A stretch of DNA of 64,000 nt from Paulinella micropora (lineage: Eukaryota > Cercozoa > Imbricatea > Euglyphida), in the NCBI GenBank assembly GCA_009731375.1, contig BJOX01000025.1, forward strand, positions 542,003 to 606,002, given 5' to 3'. Below, in pieces: positions 8,075-63,950 of the stretch. A program made the position numbers and the translations under genes. How positions within the stretch are numbered: position 1 is the first letter of the stretch; every line of letters starts with the position of its first letter. A model generated the notes under the pieces. The model was not told the origin of the DNA, made no database searches, and saw only the letters and a program-made list of their open reading frames with translations.

Positions 8075-9731
8075 ACAGATCTGGAATTTGCAAAGGAGAC
8101 CTTTAGGGTTGGCTGCTATTGCATGAGTCTTGCTTGACTGTCCTATGTATGCAAGGGACTTGAACAGACTTGAACAGACTTGAACAAGCCTTGAACAAGA
8201 CTTGAATACATGTTAGAAGTCGCCTCTCTGCGTCTGGTGAATATGAATAACGCTCACCATGACGGGCCACTCAAAGACAAATGAACTAGCTGTCATGTGT
8301 AGGTTAATGGCAGAACTTGAGCCTGCTAGCTGTTGGTGTTTCCCGAAGCAGATAGGTGTTCCCCAATTCGAGCTGTCGACAGCACACACAAAGTGTGAAT
8401 CTTCAAAAAAAAATAGGGAAATTCAATTTGTAACTCTTGACTACCCTCCTGTTAGGAAATTACCAATCTGCATTCAAATAAATACACGGCTGTCATTTGA
8501 TCTCAAAATATTAATACTTCCGAGAACAGGGAAGGTATCAAAAGACGCTGGGATGGTAAATTCCAGTTTATTTAGTACACTTGCTTGACAGACTACTTGT
8601 CCCTTGCGAAACAATGTAAATTTTGAGAACTAACGAATAGTATTCAAGTGCTACACGTGTTGTGTAGCAGTTGGAGTTGTTCAAGTCAGTCTGTGGAAAA
8701 ATAAAGGAAAATATGTTAAGTATTATAACTTTAACTAATCTATCTGACTTGTTTTATTATTTTACTTGGAGCGTGGACAGGAAATCGGAAAACACTGTCC
8801 AAGGAAATAAAATATTACTGGAGACAGGAAATAGCGGTCAAACCAATAAAAATTTTCAGATATGGGGAAAAGAGGCAATAGTCAAGCTTTTCTAAAAAGC
8901 TAGCTGTTAAAGTGAAATAAATTGATCTGTTAACTGCAGTTGAAAACGTAACAACTACAAGTTATCACAGTTGATAAATAAACGGAAAAATGAAGTAACG
9001 GAACCAAAAATAGAAGTGTAAATTTGAAGTAAAAACTTGAAAGTTTAACACAATATTAATGTTTCGGTCCGGTACGGTAGTCATTCCGATAACACACACA
9101 CACAGACACACACAAAACTCTCCATCCTGCACTTGGTGTTGGCGTGCAGTCTGCACGATTGCTCTACTTCCTACGCTCGTCTTGGCCATTTCGCAAGGTG
9201 CACCAAAAGTGAAGATTAATGACCTCCCTCCCTCCCTCCCTATCTATCTATTCATACATACACACATACATACATATACATAAAATCAAATGGCATCACT
9301 CACAAAACTTTGACCTCATCTTTCCCGATGCATGTTTGAGCTGCGAAAACGGCTGAGTAAGTCAAGTCGAAAACACTTTTTATCGGTCACCTCCACAAAA
9401 TGTGGTCAAGTTACCGATAAAACTGCATATGCGGCGCGCCAAATTTGACGTGTTTTGCTCGCCGGCCCGGCTCGCCCGCAAAACACGTCAACTTTGTGGC
9501 TAGCCGCATAATCTACTATCATGCGCCTTCTCACGATGGTTTTCAGCAATGATTATCATAGCACAGCGATGGGCGGAGAACTATGAGACAAAAAATACGT
9601 GATGATTTTGAGAGTTCTTCTGCTTGCTCTCGAAGGGTTAACTATTACTTCTGCTCATTAAGTCTTCTTTCTCTCGACGGGTTAACTATTACTAGTACGA
9701 GCCACTCGTTTCGTTCTCACAATCTTGCATG
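8075..9731. other. AT-rich unique DNA without a supportable gene
   Basis: This stretch may hold the LTR and leader of the gag element, but I see no terminal repeat pair. At 8157-8206 there is a short tandem repeat of GACTTGAACA-type units. The longest frame (8259-8588, plus) has no recognisable motif. A plus-strand stretch at 9119-9210 encodes a hydrophobic run ending with a possible donor (CGCAAG|GTGCAC), but has no start codon. A hairpin element occupies 9375-9511. Confidence 0.5.
9375..9511. repeat. Double-hairpin dispersed element, copy 1
   Basis: Two adjacent inverted repeats are present. The first pairs TTTTATCGGT (about 9378) with ACCGATAAAA (ending near 9422). The second has arms of about 33 bp: TATGCGGC then GCCAAATTTGACGTGTTTTG pairs with CAAAACACGTCAACTTTGTG and then GCCGCATAA, ending near 9510. 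A second copy in the same orientation lies at 37946-38130 inside the receptor gene. There is no coding capacity; it is a MITE-like or structural-RNA-like dispersed repeat. Confidence 0.7.
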
Positions 9732-9975
9732 ATACGATGATGATGATAATAATGATGATGACGATGATGACGACGATGACGATCATGATGACGATGATAC
9801 GATGATGATGACACGATGATGATGACGACGATGACGATCATGATGATGATCATGATGATCATGATGATCACGATGATGACGACGATCATGATGATCATGA
9901 TGATCACGATGATGACGACGATGACGATCATAACGATGATCATGATGATGAACATGATGATGACGATGATGCGTC
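9732..9975. repeat. GAT/GAC trinucleotide array
   Basis: This is an imperfect (GATGAC)n and (GATCAT)n tract with local palindromes such as GATCATGATGATCATGATC. It is a simple repeat with no gene evidence. Confidence 0.9.
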
Positions 9976-10140
9976 CCCTTCACATAGCCCAGAGGGTGTA
10001 ACCTTGAACCCAGTCTACCTACTGAGAAAAGAAGAGAAAAGGAGGGAAGAGAGGAGATAGGAGAAGATACATGTTTGCACGTATATATAGCATCAATACA
10101 TAAATAAGCAAATGATTTAATAATAAAAATAGTAATAATA

Positions 10141-10251
10141 GTGCTTCTCTGTCAATGGCTGATGCATTTCTGCACATGCGCCTCCATCGTCTCACCCGTG
10201 AGGGGAGTACGAAGAATTGACGATAGGCTCTAATGACACCCCCGCAAGGGC
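10141..10251 (-). mobile_element. tRNA-derived SINE, 3' portion cut by a gap
   Basis: It starts at GTGCTTCTCTGTCAATGG, which is the 3' end of the family on the minus strand, and runs until the assembly gap at 10252-10261. (AAT)n lies on both sides. It matches the copy at 10478-10745 over its whole length. Confidence 0.75.
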
Positions 10252-10261
10252 NNNNNNNNNN

Positions 10262-10297
10262 GTAATAATTCTAATAATAATAATAATAATAATAGTA

Positions 10298-10333
<36 letters not shown>

Positions 10334-10423
10334 GTAATAGTTATAATAATAATAATGATAATAATAATAATAGTAATAATAATGATAATAATAATAATAG
10401 TAATAATAATGATAATAATAATA

Positions 10424-10477
<54 letters not shown>

Positions 10478-10745
10478 GTGCTTCTCTGTCAATGGCTGAT
10501 GCAAATCTGCACATGCGCCTCCATCGTCTCACCCGTGAGGGGAGTACGAAGAATTGACGATAAGCTCTAATGACACCCCCGCAAGGGCAGTTCCAACACT
10601 TCCAGACGGGCCGGTATGTTCAATGAAAATACTGGTCCAGAAATAGACCGGTATGTTCAATGAAAATACTGGTGGCACCGACGGGAATCGAACTGGCGAC
10701 AGGGCCCAGATGGTAGAACTTGACCACTGGGCTATCACGGTGTCC

Positions 10746-10823
<78 letters not shown>

Positions 10824-10860
10824 GTAATAATAATAATAATAATAATGTAACAATGTATAA

Positions 10861-10891
<31 letters not shown>

Positions 10892-10937
10892 GTAATAGTA
10901 ATAGTAATAGTAATAATAATAATAATAATAATAATAG

Positions 10938-10969
<32 letters not shown>

Positions 10970-11030
10970 CTAATACTAATACTAATACTAATACTAATAC
11001 TAATACTAATACTAATACTTATACTAATAG

Positions 11031-11078
<48 letters not shown>

Positions 11079-11200
11079 CAATAATAAATAATAGTAATAA
11101 TAATGATAATAATGATAATAATAATAATAATAACAACAACAACAACAACAACAATAATAATAATAATAAAATAATAATAATAATAATAATAATGATAATA
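10262..11200. repeat. (AAT)n arrays around SINE copies
   Basis: Long AAT tracts with GAT, GTA, CTA and AAC interruptions run through 10262-10477 and 10746-11200, including an (AATACT)n block at 10969-11030. They sit at the tails of the SINE copies and probably derive from SINE 3'-tail expansion. Confidence 0.85.
10478..10745 (-). mobile_element. tRNA-derived SINE, full-length copy 1
   Basis: Read on the minus strand, the head at 10745-10674 contains an RNA polymerase III A box, TAGCCCAGTGG (10734-10724), and a B box, GTTCGATTC (10692-10684), with tRNA-like spacing. The head does not fold into a clean cloverleaf, so it is tRNA-derived rather than a working tRNA. A body of about 190 bp and an (ATT)n tail follow. 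The body carries a tandem duplication of about 36 bp (GGTATGTTCAATGAAAATAC occurs twice, about 10613 and 10650) that is absent from the copy at 62022-62260. Confidence 0.8.
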
Positions 11201-11248
11201 GTGCTTCTCTGTCAATGGCTGATGCAAATCTGCACACGCGCCTCCATC
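11201..11248 (-). mobile_element. SINE 3'-end fragment
   Basis: These are the last 48 bp of the SINE family, 5'-truncated at CGCCTCCATC and embedded in AAT arrays. The copy at 44674-44722 stops at the same point. Confidence 0.7.
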
Positions 11249-11279
<31 letters not shown>

Positions 11280-11912
11280 GTAAAACTAGGGGCTGCGCCA
11301 ACACCTGAAAGGATGCTTTGCGGTGCGCTTCGCGGCCCCCCCCACCACCACCATCGGGCTGGGGTTCCCGGGGGGAGGGCCCCCCGGACCCCCCCTTCCT
11401 CGTCGACAGGGTACGTTTTGCCGGAGGTACCAGCAGAACGCAAGTGTAAGCTCTGGTGGCACAAAAACCAGAGATTTTAAACCTAAAATCTCTGGTTTTT
11501 GTGCCACCCGCCACCAAAACTTTATGATCTCCGAAGAGAGCGCACCGAGAGGTGTCGGGTACACCAAACTTCAGCCTCAAACTCCCTAGGGTGTGCGCAA
11601 ACGGCGCCTGGTGGCGCAAAAACCTATATTTCCCGGTGTGTAGGCCACCCGGCGCCACAATTCGTATAGTTTCGAAGAGACCTCATCAAGAAGTGTCAGA
11701 TACACCAAATATCAACCGCTAACTCCCTCTGGTGTGCGCAAACAGCGGCTGGTGGCACAAGACCTCAATTTTCTGGTGTGGGTGCCACCCGCGACCAAAA
11801 CTGGTACGTACAGTCGCCGGGCTTGGGTTCCCGGGGGGAGGGCCCCCCGGATCCCCCCTTTCCCGTGGACAGGGTACGTTCGATTGCCGGAGGCACCGGC
11901 AAGTACTCCAAA
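11280..11912. repeat. Tandem repeat of about 150 bp flanked by a GC-rich direct repeat
   Basis: Three diverged units start near 11455, 11611 and 11750, each beginning CTGGTGGC and containing GGTGTGCGCAAAC. They are bracketed by a GC-rich block present at both ends (11343-11445 and 11817-11902: TTCCCGGGGGGAGGGCCCCC followed by CAGGGTACGTT). This gives the look of a composite mobile or satellite unit. No protein frame is convincing. Confidence 0.65.
11455..11508. repeat. Perfect 25-bp inverted repeat with a 4-nt loop
   Basis: Positions 11455-11479 are the exact reverse complement of 11484-11508, with loop AACC. The arm begins GGTGGCACAAAAACCAGAGA. The other two units of the surrounding tandem repeat keep only a degenerate form of this hairpin. 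Confidence 0.9.
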
Positions 11913-12440
11913 AAAAACAAGGAAATTTAGCATTCACGACACTCTTCTAACGCAAATATTTGCGTGAATTACCAAAAAACTATCAGCATCAAAATCGAGT
12001 GTGGCGCTAGCCACCCTATCAATATGAGCTTCTAACTCCTTCTGGTTCACATAAACCATGATTTATTCCGACAAGGGTGCAAAAAATAGGCTAAAAAAAA
12101 CAAGGAATTTTGGCATTCAGGGCACCTCCCCTAACGCAAATATTTGCGTGAATTCCAAAGAAATTATATCAGCAGTCTGGGGCTAGCCACCCTGTCAATA
12201 TGAGTTGGGAGCTCCTGGTTCACACAAACCATGATTTATTCAGACAGGGGTGCGAAAAAAAACAAGGAATTTCGCCATTCAGGACACTCCCCTAACGCAA
12301 ATATTTGCGTGAATTCCAAAAAAATCATATCAGCGTCAACATCGAGTCTGGGGCTAGCCACCCTGCAAATATGAGCTCCCAACTCCTCCTCGTTCCCACA
12401 AACCATGATTTATTCCGACAGGTGCGAAAATGGGGGGGGC
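11883..12440. repeat. Tandem repeat carrying the palindrome ACGCAAATATTTGCGT
   Basis: Three units with periods of about 184 and 161 bp each contain AAAAAACAAGGAA, then the perfect 16-bp palindrome (11950-11965, 12134-12149, 12295-12310), then GGGCTAGCCACCCT and CATGATTTATTC. The spacing to GCTAGC, itself palindromic, is roughly conserved. It is noncoding. Confidence 0.8.
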
Positions 12441-12452
12441 TACCTACCACCT

Positions 12453-12497
12453 ATACCTACCTACCTACCTACCTACCTACGTGCATATATATATATA

Positions 12498-12548
<51 letters not shown>

Positions 12549-12586
12549 TCTGTCTGTCTGTTTTTCTATCTGTCGCTTGGAGTTAG

Positions 12587-12631
<45 letters not shown>

Positions 12632-12793
12632 TTATTATTATTATTATTATTATTATCCCTGAAGGTGTTGGGAGTAGGGGGTGGAGGGAGTAGGGGGTGG
12701 AGGGTTTGGGGGGAGGGGGGACATGAAAATTGTGTACCCCCCCCCCCCCCCCCCCCGGGGGGGGGGGGGGGGGGAAAAAAAAANNNNNNNNNN
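12453..12793. repeat. Simple repeats, homopolymer run and assembly gap
   Basis: (TACC)n, (AT)n, (GT)n and (TTA)n tracts occupy 12453-12656. A poly-C/poly-G/poly-A run at 12738-12783 directly abuts ten Ns at 12784-12793. The homopolymers next to the gap look like an assembly artefact, so the join is doubtful. Confidence 0.85.
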
Positions 12794-12838
12794 ATAGATA
12801 GATAGATAGGTAGATAGGTAGGTAGGTAGGTAGGTAGG

Positions 12839-12869
<31 letters not shown>

Positions 12870-13098
12870 ATAGATAGATCGACCTTGTAGGTAGTTATCT
12901 AGGAAGATGTAGGGAGACTGTAGTGGGTAGATAGGTAGATAGGTAGATAGACAGATAGATAGATAGATAGATATAGGTAGGTAGGTAGGTAGGTAGGTAG
13001 ATAGATAGATAGATATATAGATAGACCGACCTTGTAGGTAGTTATCTAGGAAGATGTGGGGAGACTGTAGTGGGTAGATAGGTAGGTAGGTAGGTAGG

Positions 13099-13129
<31 letters not shown>

Positions 13130-13505
13130 GTAGGTAGGTAGGTAGGTAGGTAGATGGAGATAGATAGACAGATAGACCGACCTTGTAGGTAGTTATCTAG
13201 GGAGATTTAGGGAGACTGTAGTGGGTAGATAGGTAGGTAGATAGATAGATAGATAGATATACAGATATGTAGATAGATAGGTAGGTAGGTAGGTAGGTAG
13301 GTAGATAGATAGATAGATAGATAGACCGACCTTGTAGGTAGTTATCTAGGGAGATTTAGGGAGATTGTAGTGAGTAGATAGGTAGATAGATAGATAGATA
13401 GATAGATAGGTAGATAAATAGATATACAGATATATAGATAGATAGGTAGGTAGGTAGGTAGGTAGGTAGATAGAGATAGATAGATAGATAGATAGATAGA
13501 CCGAC
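12794..13505 (-). repeat. (GATA/GGTA)n with five donor-side fragments of an exon
   Basis: GATA-family arrays are interrupted by near-identical islands (about 12882, 13022, 13173, 13324 and then the intact exon edge at 13501). On the minus strand each reads about 40 nt of exon-like sequence followed by ACAAG|GTCGGTC, the same donor as the exon at 13506-13566. Confidence 0.7.
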
Positions 13506-13566
13506 CTTGCAGGTAATAATCAAGGGGGAGCAGGGAGATCACCAGAAGAAGAAGAGCCAATGGCAT
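13506..13566 (-). CDS. Possible start exon with a signal peptide (second gene)
   Basis: ATG at 13566-13564 opens MPLALLLLVISLLPLDYYLQ, a hydrophobic leader typical of a secretory signal peptide, and ends with a good donor CAAG|GTCGGTC. The preceding ATATAG could be a 5'-UTR acceptor. If real, this begins another minus-strand gene running toward lower coordinates, but no further exon is recognised before the gap at 12784. Alternative: read from that acceptor in phase 0 the exon would be terminal, with a poly-Ser stretch and an early TGA. Diverged copies of the same region lie at 13785-14440. Confidence 0.4.
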
Positions 13567-13571
13567 TTATC

Positions 13572-13603
<32 letters not shown>

Positions 13604-13907
13604 TGTATGTATGTATGTTATGTATGTATGTTATGTATGTGTGTATGTATGTATGTATGTATGTATGACTATCTGTCTGTCTGTCTGTCTGTATGTATGC
13701 CTGTATATCTGTATGTATGTATGAAAATATGTATGTATGTATGTATGTCTGTCTGTATGGATGTAGGTATGTACTATATAAGTACTAAGGGAGAAGGGAG
13801 ACTCAGGTCGGTAGATTCAGCTATGTATTATGTATGTATGTATGACTATCTGTCTGTCTGTCTGTCTGTCTGTATGTATGCCTGTATATCTGTATGTATG
13901 TATGGAA

Positions 13908-13938
<31 letters not shown>

Positions 13939-14063
13939 CTATATATGTTACCAAGGGAGAAGGGACTCAGGTCGGTAGACTCAGCTATGTATTATGTATG
14001 TATGTATGACTATCTGTCTGTCTGTCTGTATGTATGCCTGTATATCTGTATGTATGTATGAAA

Positions 14064-14094
<31 letters not shown>

Positions 14095-14450
14095 CTATAT
14101 AAGTACCAAGGGAGAAGGGAGACTCAGGTATGTATGTATGTATGTATGTATGTATGCCTGTATATCTGTATGTATGTATGAAAATATGTATGTATGTATG
14201 TATGTATATATGTATGTATGTACTATATAATTACCAAGGGAGAAGGGAGACTCAGATCGGTAGACTCAGCAGAAGTAGAGCGAACGGCACTCATCTGTGG
14301 TTATGTATGTATGTATGCATGTATGTAAGTATGTATGTATGTCATATATGTATGTATGTATGTTATGTATGTATGTATGTATGTATGAGACTCAGGTCGG
14401 TAGATTCAGCCGAAGTAGAGCGAACGGCACTCATCTGTATCTATGTATGT
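13567..14450 (-). repeat. (TATG)n array with repeated exon-like islands
   Basis: (TATG)n and (CTGT)n tracts carry at least four islands (around 13785, 13958, 14105, 14235 and 14390). Read on the minus strand they resemble the exon at 13506-13566: an acceptor-like CACAG, a CTC/CTT-rich stretch, then CTCCCTTCTCCCTTG. They are acceptor-side partial duplicates in the same style as those in the large receptor gene. Confidence 0.65.
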
Positions 14451-14638
14451 ATGTATGTGCATGCATGTATGTATGTATGTATGTATGTTATGTATGTATG
14501 TCATGTATGTATGTATGTATGTATGTATGTTATGTATGTATGTCATGTATGTATGTATGTATGTATGTATGTATGTATGACTATCTGTCTATCTGTCTGT
14601 ATGTATGTACGCCTGTATATCTGTATGTATGTATGAAA

Positions 14639-14669
<31 letters not shown>

Positions 14670-14890
14670 TGCATGTATGTATGTATGTATGTATGTACTA
14701 TATATGTACCATGTATGTACGTACGTATGTACGTACGTACGTACGTACATACATACATACATACATACATACATAACATATATATATATATATATATATA
14801 ATATGTATGTATGTATGTATGTATGTATTTATGTATGTACCACGTGCATTCCGAACTCTGCGGATTCAAGACCAGGAACCAGCTATTTAC

Positions 14891-14921
<31 letters not shown>

Positions 14922-16091
14922 TTTATGTATGTCATTATGTACGTATGTATGTATGTATGTACGTATGCATGCATGTATATATGTATGCATGTATGTCATA
15001 CATGTAATACTATGCATATATGTATGTAATCATGTAATACTATGTATGTATGTATGTATGTATGTATGTATGTATGTTATGTATGTATGTTATGTATGTA
15101 TGTATGTTATGTATGTATGTATGTATGTATGTAAGTATGTACCACTCGTGCATTACACTCAGGGGACGAAGGCATCTCTTGTATGTATGTATGTATGCAC
15201 GTATGTATGTATGTATGTATGTACGTACGTACGTACGTACGTACGTACGTATGTATGTATGTATGTATGTATGTATGTATGTATGTACCGTTCGTGTGTT
15301 ATTATCAGGTGAAGACGGCGCGACTTCATTCAGTGGTGATAATTCCTATATACATACATACATACATACATACATACATACATGCATGCATACATGCATG
15401 CATACATACATACATGCATTACATACATACATTACATACATTACATACATACATACATACATGCATACATACATGCATACATGCATACATACATACATTA
15501 CATACATACATACATTACTTACATACATACATACTTACATTCATAAATACATACAAACATTCATACATACATTACATACATTACATACATATATACATAC
15601 ATACATACACACATACATACATACATACATACATACATACATACATACATACAATATACATACATGCATACATGCATACATACATACATACATACATACA
15701 TACATACATACATTACATACATACATGCATACATGCATACATACATACAGGCATGCATGCATACAGGCATACATACATACATGCTACATACATACATGCA
15801 TTACATACATTACATACATTACATACATTACATACATACATACATACATACACACATTACATACATACATACATACATACGTACATACATACACATCCAC
15901 ATATATACATACACATCCACATATATACATACACATCCGCATACATACATACATTACATACATTACATACATACATACGTACATATGTACATACGTACGT
16001 ACGTACATATGTACATACATACATACGTACGTACGTACGTACATACATACATACATACATACATACATACATACATACATACATACATACA

Positions 16092-16125
<34 letters not shown>

Positions 16126-16300
16126 CACATCCACATATATACATACACATCCGCATACATACATACATTACATACATTACATACATACATACGTACATAT
16201 GTACGTACGTACGTACGTACGTACGTACATACATACATACATACATACATACATACATACATAAATACATACATACATACATACATACATACATACATAC
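14451..16300. repeat. (TATG)n / (CATA)n arrays
   Basis: Long (TATG)n runs to about 15288 and (CATA)n runs from 15353 to 16303, with ACGT-rich interruptions (ACGTACGTACGT), form a very large inverted pair of tetranucleotide arrays around 15290-15350. All open frames here are Tyr/Ile/His/Thr or Tyr/Val/Cys/Met repeats and are not genes. Confidence 0.9.
15290..15346 (-). CDS. Candidate 57-nt mini-exon
   Basis: It has acceptor ATATAG|GAA and donor ACG|GTACATAC on the minus strand, and phase 0 encodes ELSPLNEVAPSSPDNNTRT. Shortened relatives ending in the same donor context lie at 15142-15178 and 14842-14878, the pattern seen around verified exons of the large gene. It may be a 5'-UTR or coding exon of the gene starting at 13566, or belong to an otherwise missing gene whose start fell in the gap at 18088-18522. 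Confidence 0.35.
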
Positions 16301-16303
16301 ATA

Positions 16304-16330
16304 CCAATGCGTTTGGTGTGGAGCCATCAT
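16304..16330 (-). CDS. Candidate 27-nt mini-exon, copy A
   Basis: ACTTAG|GATGATGGC...GCATTG|GTATGTATG gives DDGSTPNAL in phase 0. It is homologous to the island at 16845-16871, and both have a clean acceptor and donor. Function is unknown. Confidence 0.3.
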
Positions 16331-16334
16331 CCTA

Positions 16335-16527
16335 AGTAAGTAAGTAAGTAAGTAAGTTTAAAGTAAAGTAAAGTACAGTAAAGTATAGCAAAGCAAAGTA
16401 AAATAAAGTAAAGTAAAGTAAAAGTAAAAGCAAAGTAAAGCAAAGTAAAGTAAAGTAAAGTAAAGTAAAGTAAAGTAAAGTAAAGTAAAAGTAAAAGTAA
16501 TATTATTATTGTATTATTATTATTATA

Positions 16528-16587
<60 letters not shown>

Positions 16588-16640
16588 ATTGGATATTACT
16601 ATTATTACTATTACTATTACTATTATTATTATGATTATTA

Positions 16641-16671
<31 letters not shown>

Positions 16672-17316
16672 CATACATACATTACATACATACATACGGA
16701 CATGTACGTACGTACGTACGTACGTCATACGTACGTACATACGTACATACGTACGTACGTACACGTACGTACGTGTATACACGTACGTACGTACGTACGT
16801 ACATGCATACATACATACATACATACATACATACATACCAAGTGGTTTGTTGCGTCGACAAAAACCTAAGCAAGTAAGTAAGTTTAAAGTAAAGTAAAGT
16901 AAAGTACAGTAAAGTAAAACAAAGCAAAGTAAAGTAAAGTAAAGTAAAGTAAAAGTGAAAGTAAAAGTAAAGTAAAGCAAAGTAAAGTAAAGTAAAGTAA
17001 GTAAAGTAATAAAGTAAAGTAAAAGTAAAAGTAAAAGTAAAAGTAAGTAAAGTAAGTGAAGTAAAGTAAAGTAAAAGTAAAAGTAAAAAGTATAGTAAAG
17101 TAAAAGTAAAAGTAAAAAGTATAGTAAAGTAAAGTAAAGTAAGTTAAGTTGAGTTGAGTTAAGTTAAGTTAAGTTTAAGTTTAAGTTTCAGTTAGGTTAA
17201 GTTAAGTTATGTTAAGATAAGTTAAGATAAGTTAAGATAAGTTAAGTTAAGTTAAGATAAGTTAAGTTAAGTTAAGTAAGTGAGTAAAGTAAGTAAATAA
17301 GTTAAGCAAGTAAGTA

Positions 17317-17359
<43 letters not shown>

Positions 17360-17430
17360 TTTAAGTCAAGTAAAGTAAAGTTAAGTAAAGTAAGTAAAGT
17401 AAGTAAGTAAGTAAGTAAAGCAAGTAAGTG

Positions 17431-17469
<39 letters not shown>

Positions 17470-17526
17470 CAAGCAAGTAAGAGAGTTAATGAGTACTAAG
17501 TAAATAAGTAAGTGAGTAGGTAAGTG

Positions 17527-17564
<38 letters not shown>

Positions 17565-17713
17565 GAAGTAGGTAAGTAGGTAAGTAGGTGGGTAGGTAAG
17601 TAAGTAAGTAAGTAAGCAAGTAAGTAAGTAAGTAAGTAAGAGAGTGAGTAAGTAACTAAGTAAGAGAGTGAGTGCGTAAGTAAGTGAATAAGTAAAAGAG
17701 TACGTAAGTATGC

Positions 17714-17758
<45 letters not shown>

Positions 17759-17872
17759 GTAAGTAAGTAAGTAAGTAAGTAAGTAGGTAGGTAGGTAGGT
17801 AAGTAAGTAAGTAAGGTAAAGTAAAGTAAAGTAAGTAAGTAAGTAAGAAGTAAGTAAGTAAGCAAGTTAAGT

Positions 17873-17920
<48 letters not shown>

Positions 17921-17929
17921 GTAAGTAAG

Positions 17930-17968
<39 letters not shown>

Positions 17969-18031
17969 GTAAGTAAAGTAAGTAAGTAAAGTAAGTAAGT
18001 AAAATAAGTTAAGTAAGTAAGTTAGGTAAGT

Positions 18032-18064
<33 letters not shown>

Positions 18065-18087
18065 TAGTAAGTAAGCTTCCCTTCACC
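16335..18087. repeat. (AAGT)n and (AAAGT)n arrays, with a (TTA)n and CATA/ACGT insert
   Basis: Runs of TAAG, AAAGT and TTAAG cover nearly the whole interval. (TTA)n lies at 16502-16643 and CATA/ACGT repeats at 16644-16838. Frames are Leu/Tyr/Thr repeats only. Confidence 0.9.
16845..16871 (-). CDS. Candidate 27-nt mini-exon, copy B
   Basis: GCTTAG|GTTTTTGTCGAC...CACTTG|GTATGTATG gives VFVDATNHL in phase 0. It pairs with the copy at 16304-16330, having the same length and the same CAAAC-x-TTG end. It could be one of two tandemly duplicated exons of an unrecognised gene. Confidence 0.3.
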
Positions 18088-18522
18088 NNNNNNNNNNNNN
18101 NNNNNNNNNNNNNNNNNNNNNNNNNNNNNNNNNNNNNNNNNNNNNNNNNNNNNNNNNNNNNNNNNNNNNNNNNNNNNNNNNNNNNNNNNNNNNNNNNNNN
18201 NNNNNNNNNNNNNNNNNNNNNNNNNNNNNNNNNNNNNNNNNNNNNNNNNNNNNNNNNNNNNNNNNNNNNNNNNNNNNNNNNNNNNNNNNNNNNNNNNNNN
18301 NNNNNNNNNNNNNNNNNNNNNNNNNNNNNNNNNNNNNNNNNNNNNNNNNNNNNNNNNNNNNNNNNNNNNNNNNNNNNNNNNNNNNNNNNNNNNNNNNNNN
18401 NNNNNNNNNNNNNNNNNNNNNNNNNNNNNNNNNNNNNNNNNNNNNNNNNNNNNNNNNNNNNNNNNNNNNNNNNNNNNNNNNNNNNNNNNNNNNNNNNNNN
18501 NNNNNNNNNNNNNNNNNNNNNN
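18088..18522. other. Assembly gap (435 N)
   Basis: It is immediately followed by a poly-C run of 22 (18523-18544). The 3'-UTR and polyadenylation site of the receptor gene would fall here. Confidence 0.95.
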
Positions 18523-18579
18523 CCCCCCCCCCCCCCCCCCCCCCACGTTCTCTCTCTCTCTCTCTCCCTCTGTAAGTCA

Positions 18580-63950
<45,371 letters not shown>

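Noticed and set aside
9119-9215. Plus-strand hydrophobic peptide as a signal-peptide exon
   Set aside because: No ATG in a sensible place, no acceptor and no partner exon nearby.
10674-10745. A functional tRNA gene
   Set aside because: A and B boxes are present but the acceptor and T stems do not pair properly, and the block is the head of a dispersed repeat.
13567-16310. Long open frames of Met-Tyr-Val-Cys or His-Thr-Tyr-Ile repeats
   Set aside because: They are translations of (TATG)n and (CATA)n on both strands; open on all sides because the 4-bp unit lacks stops, with no splice or start context.
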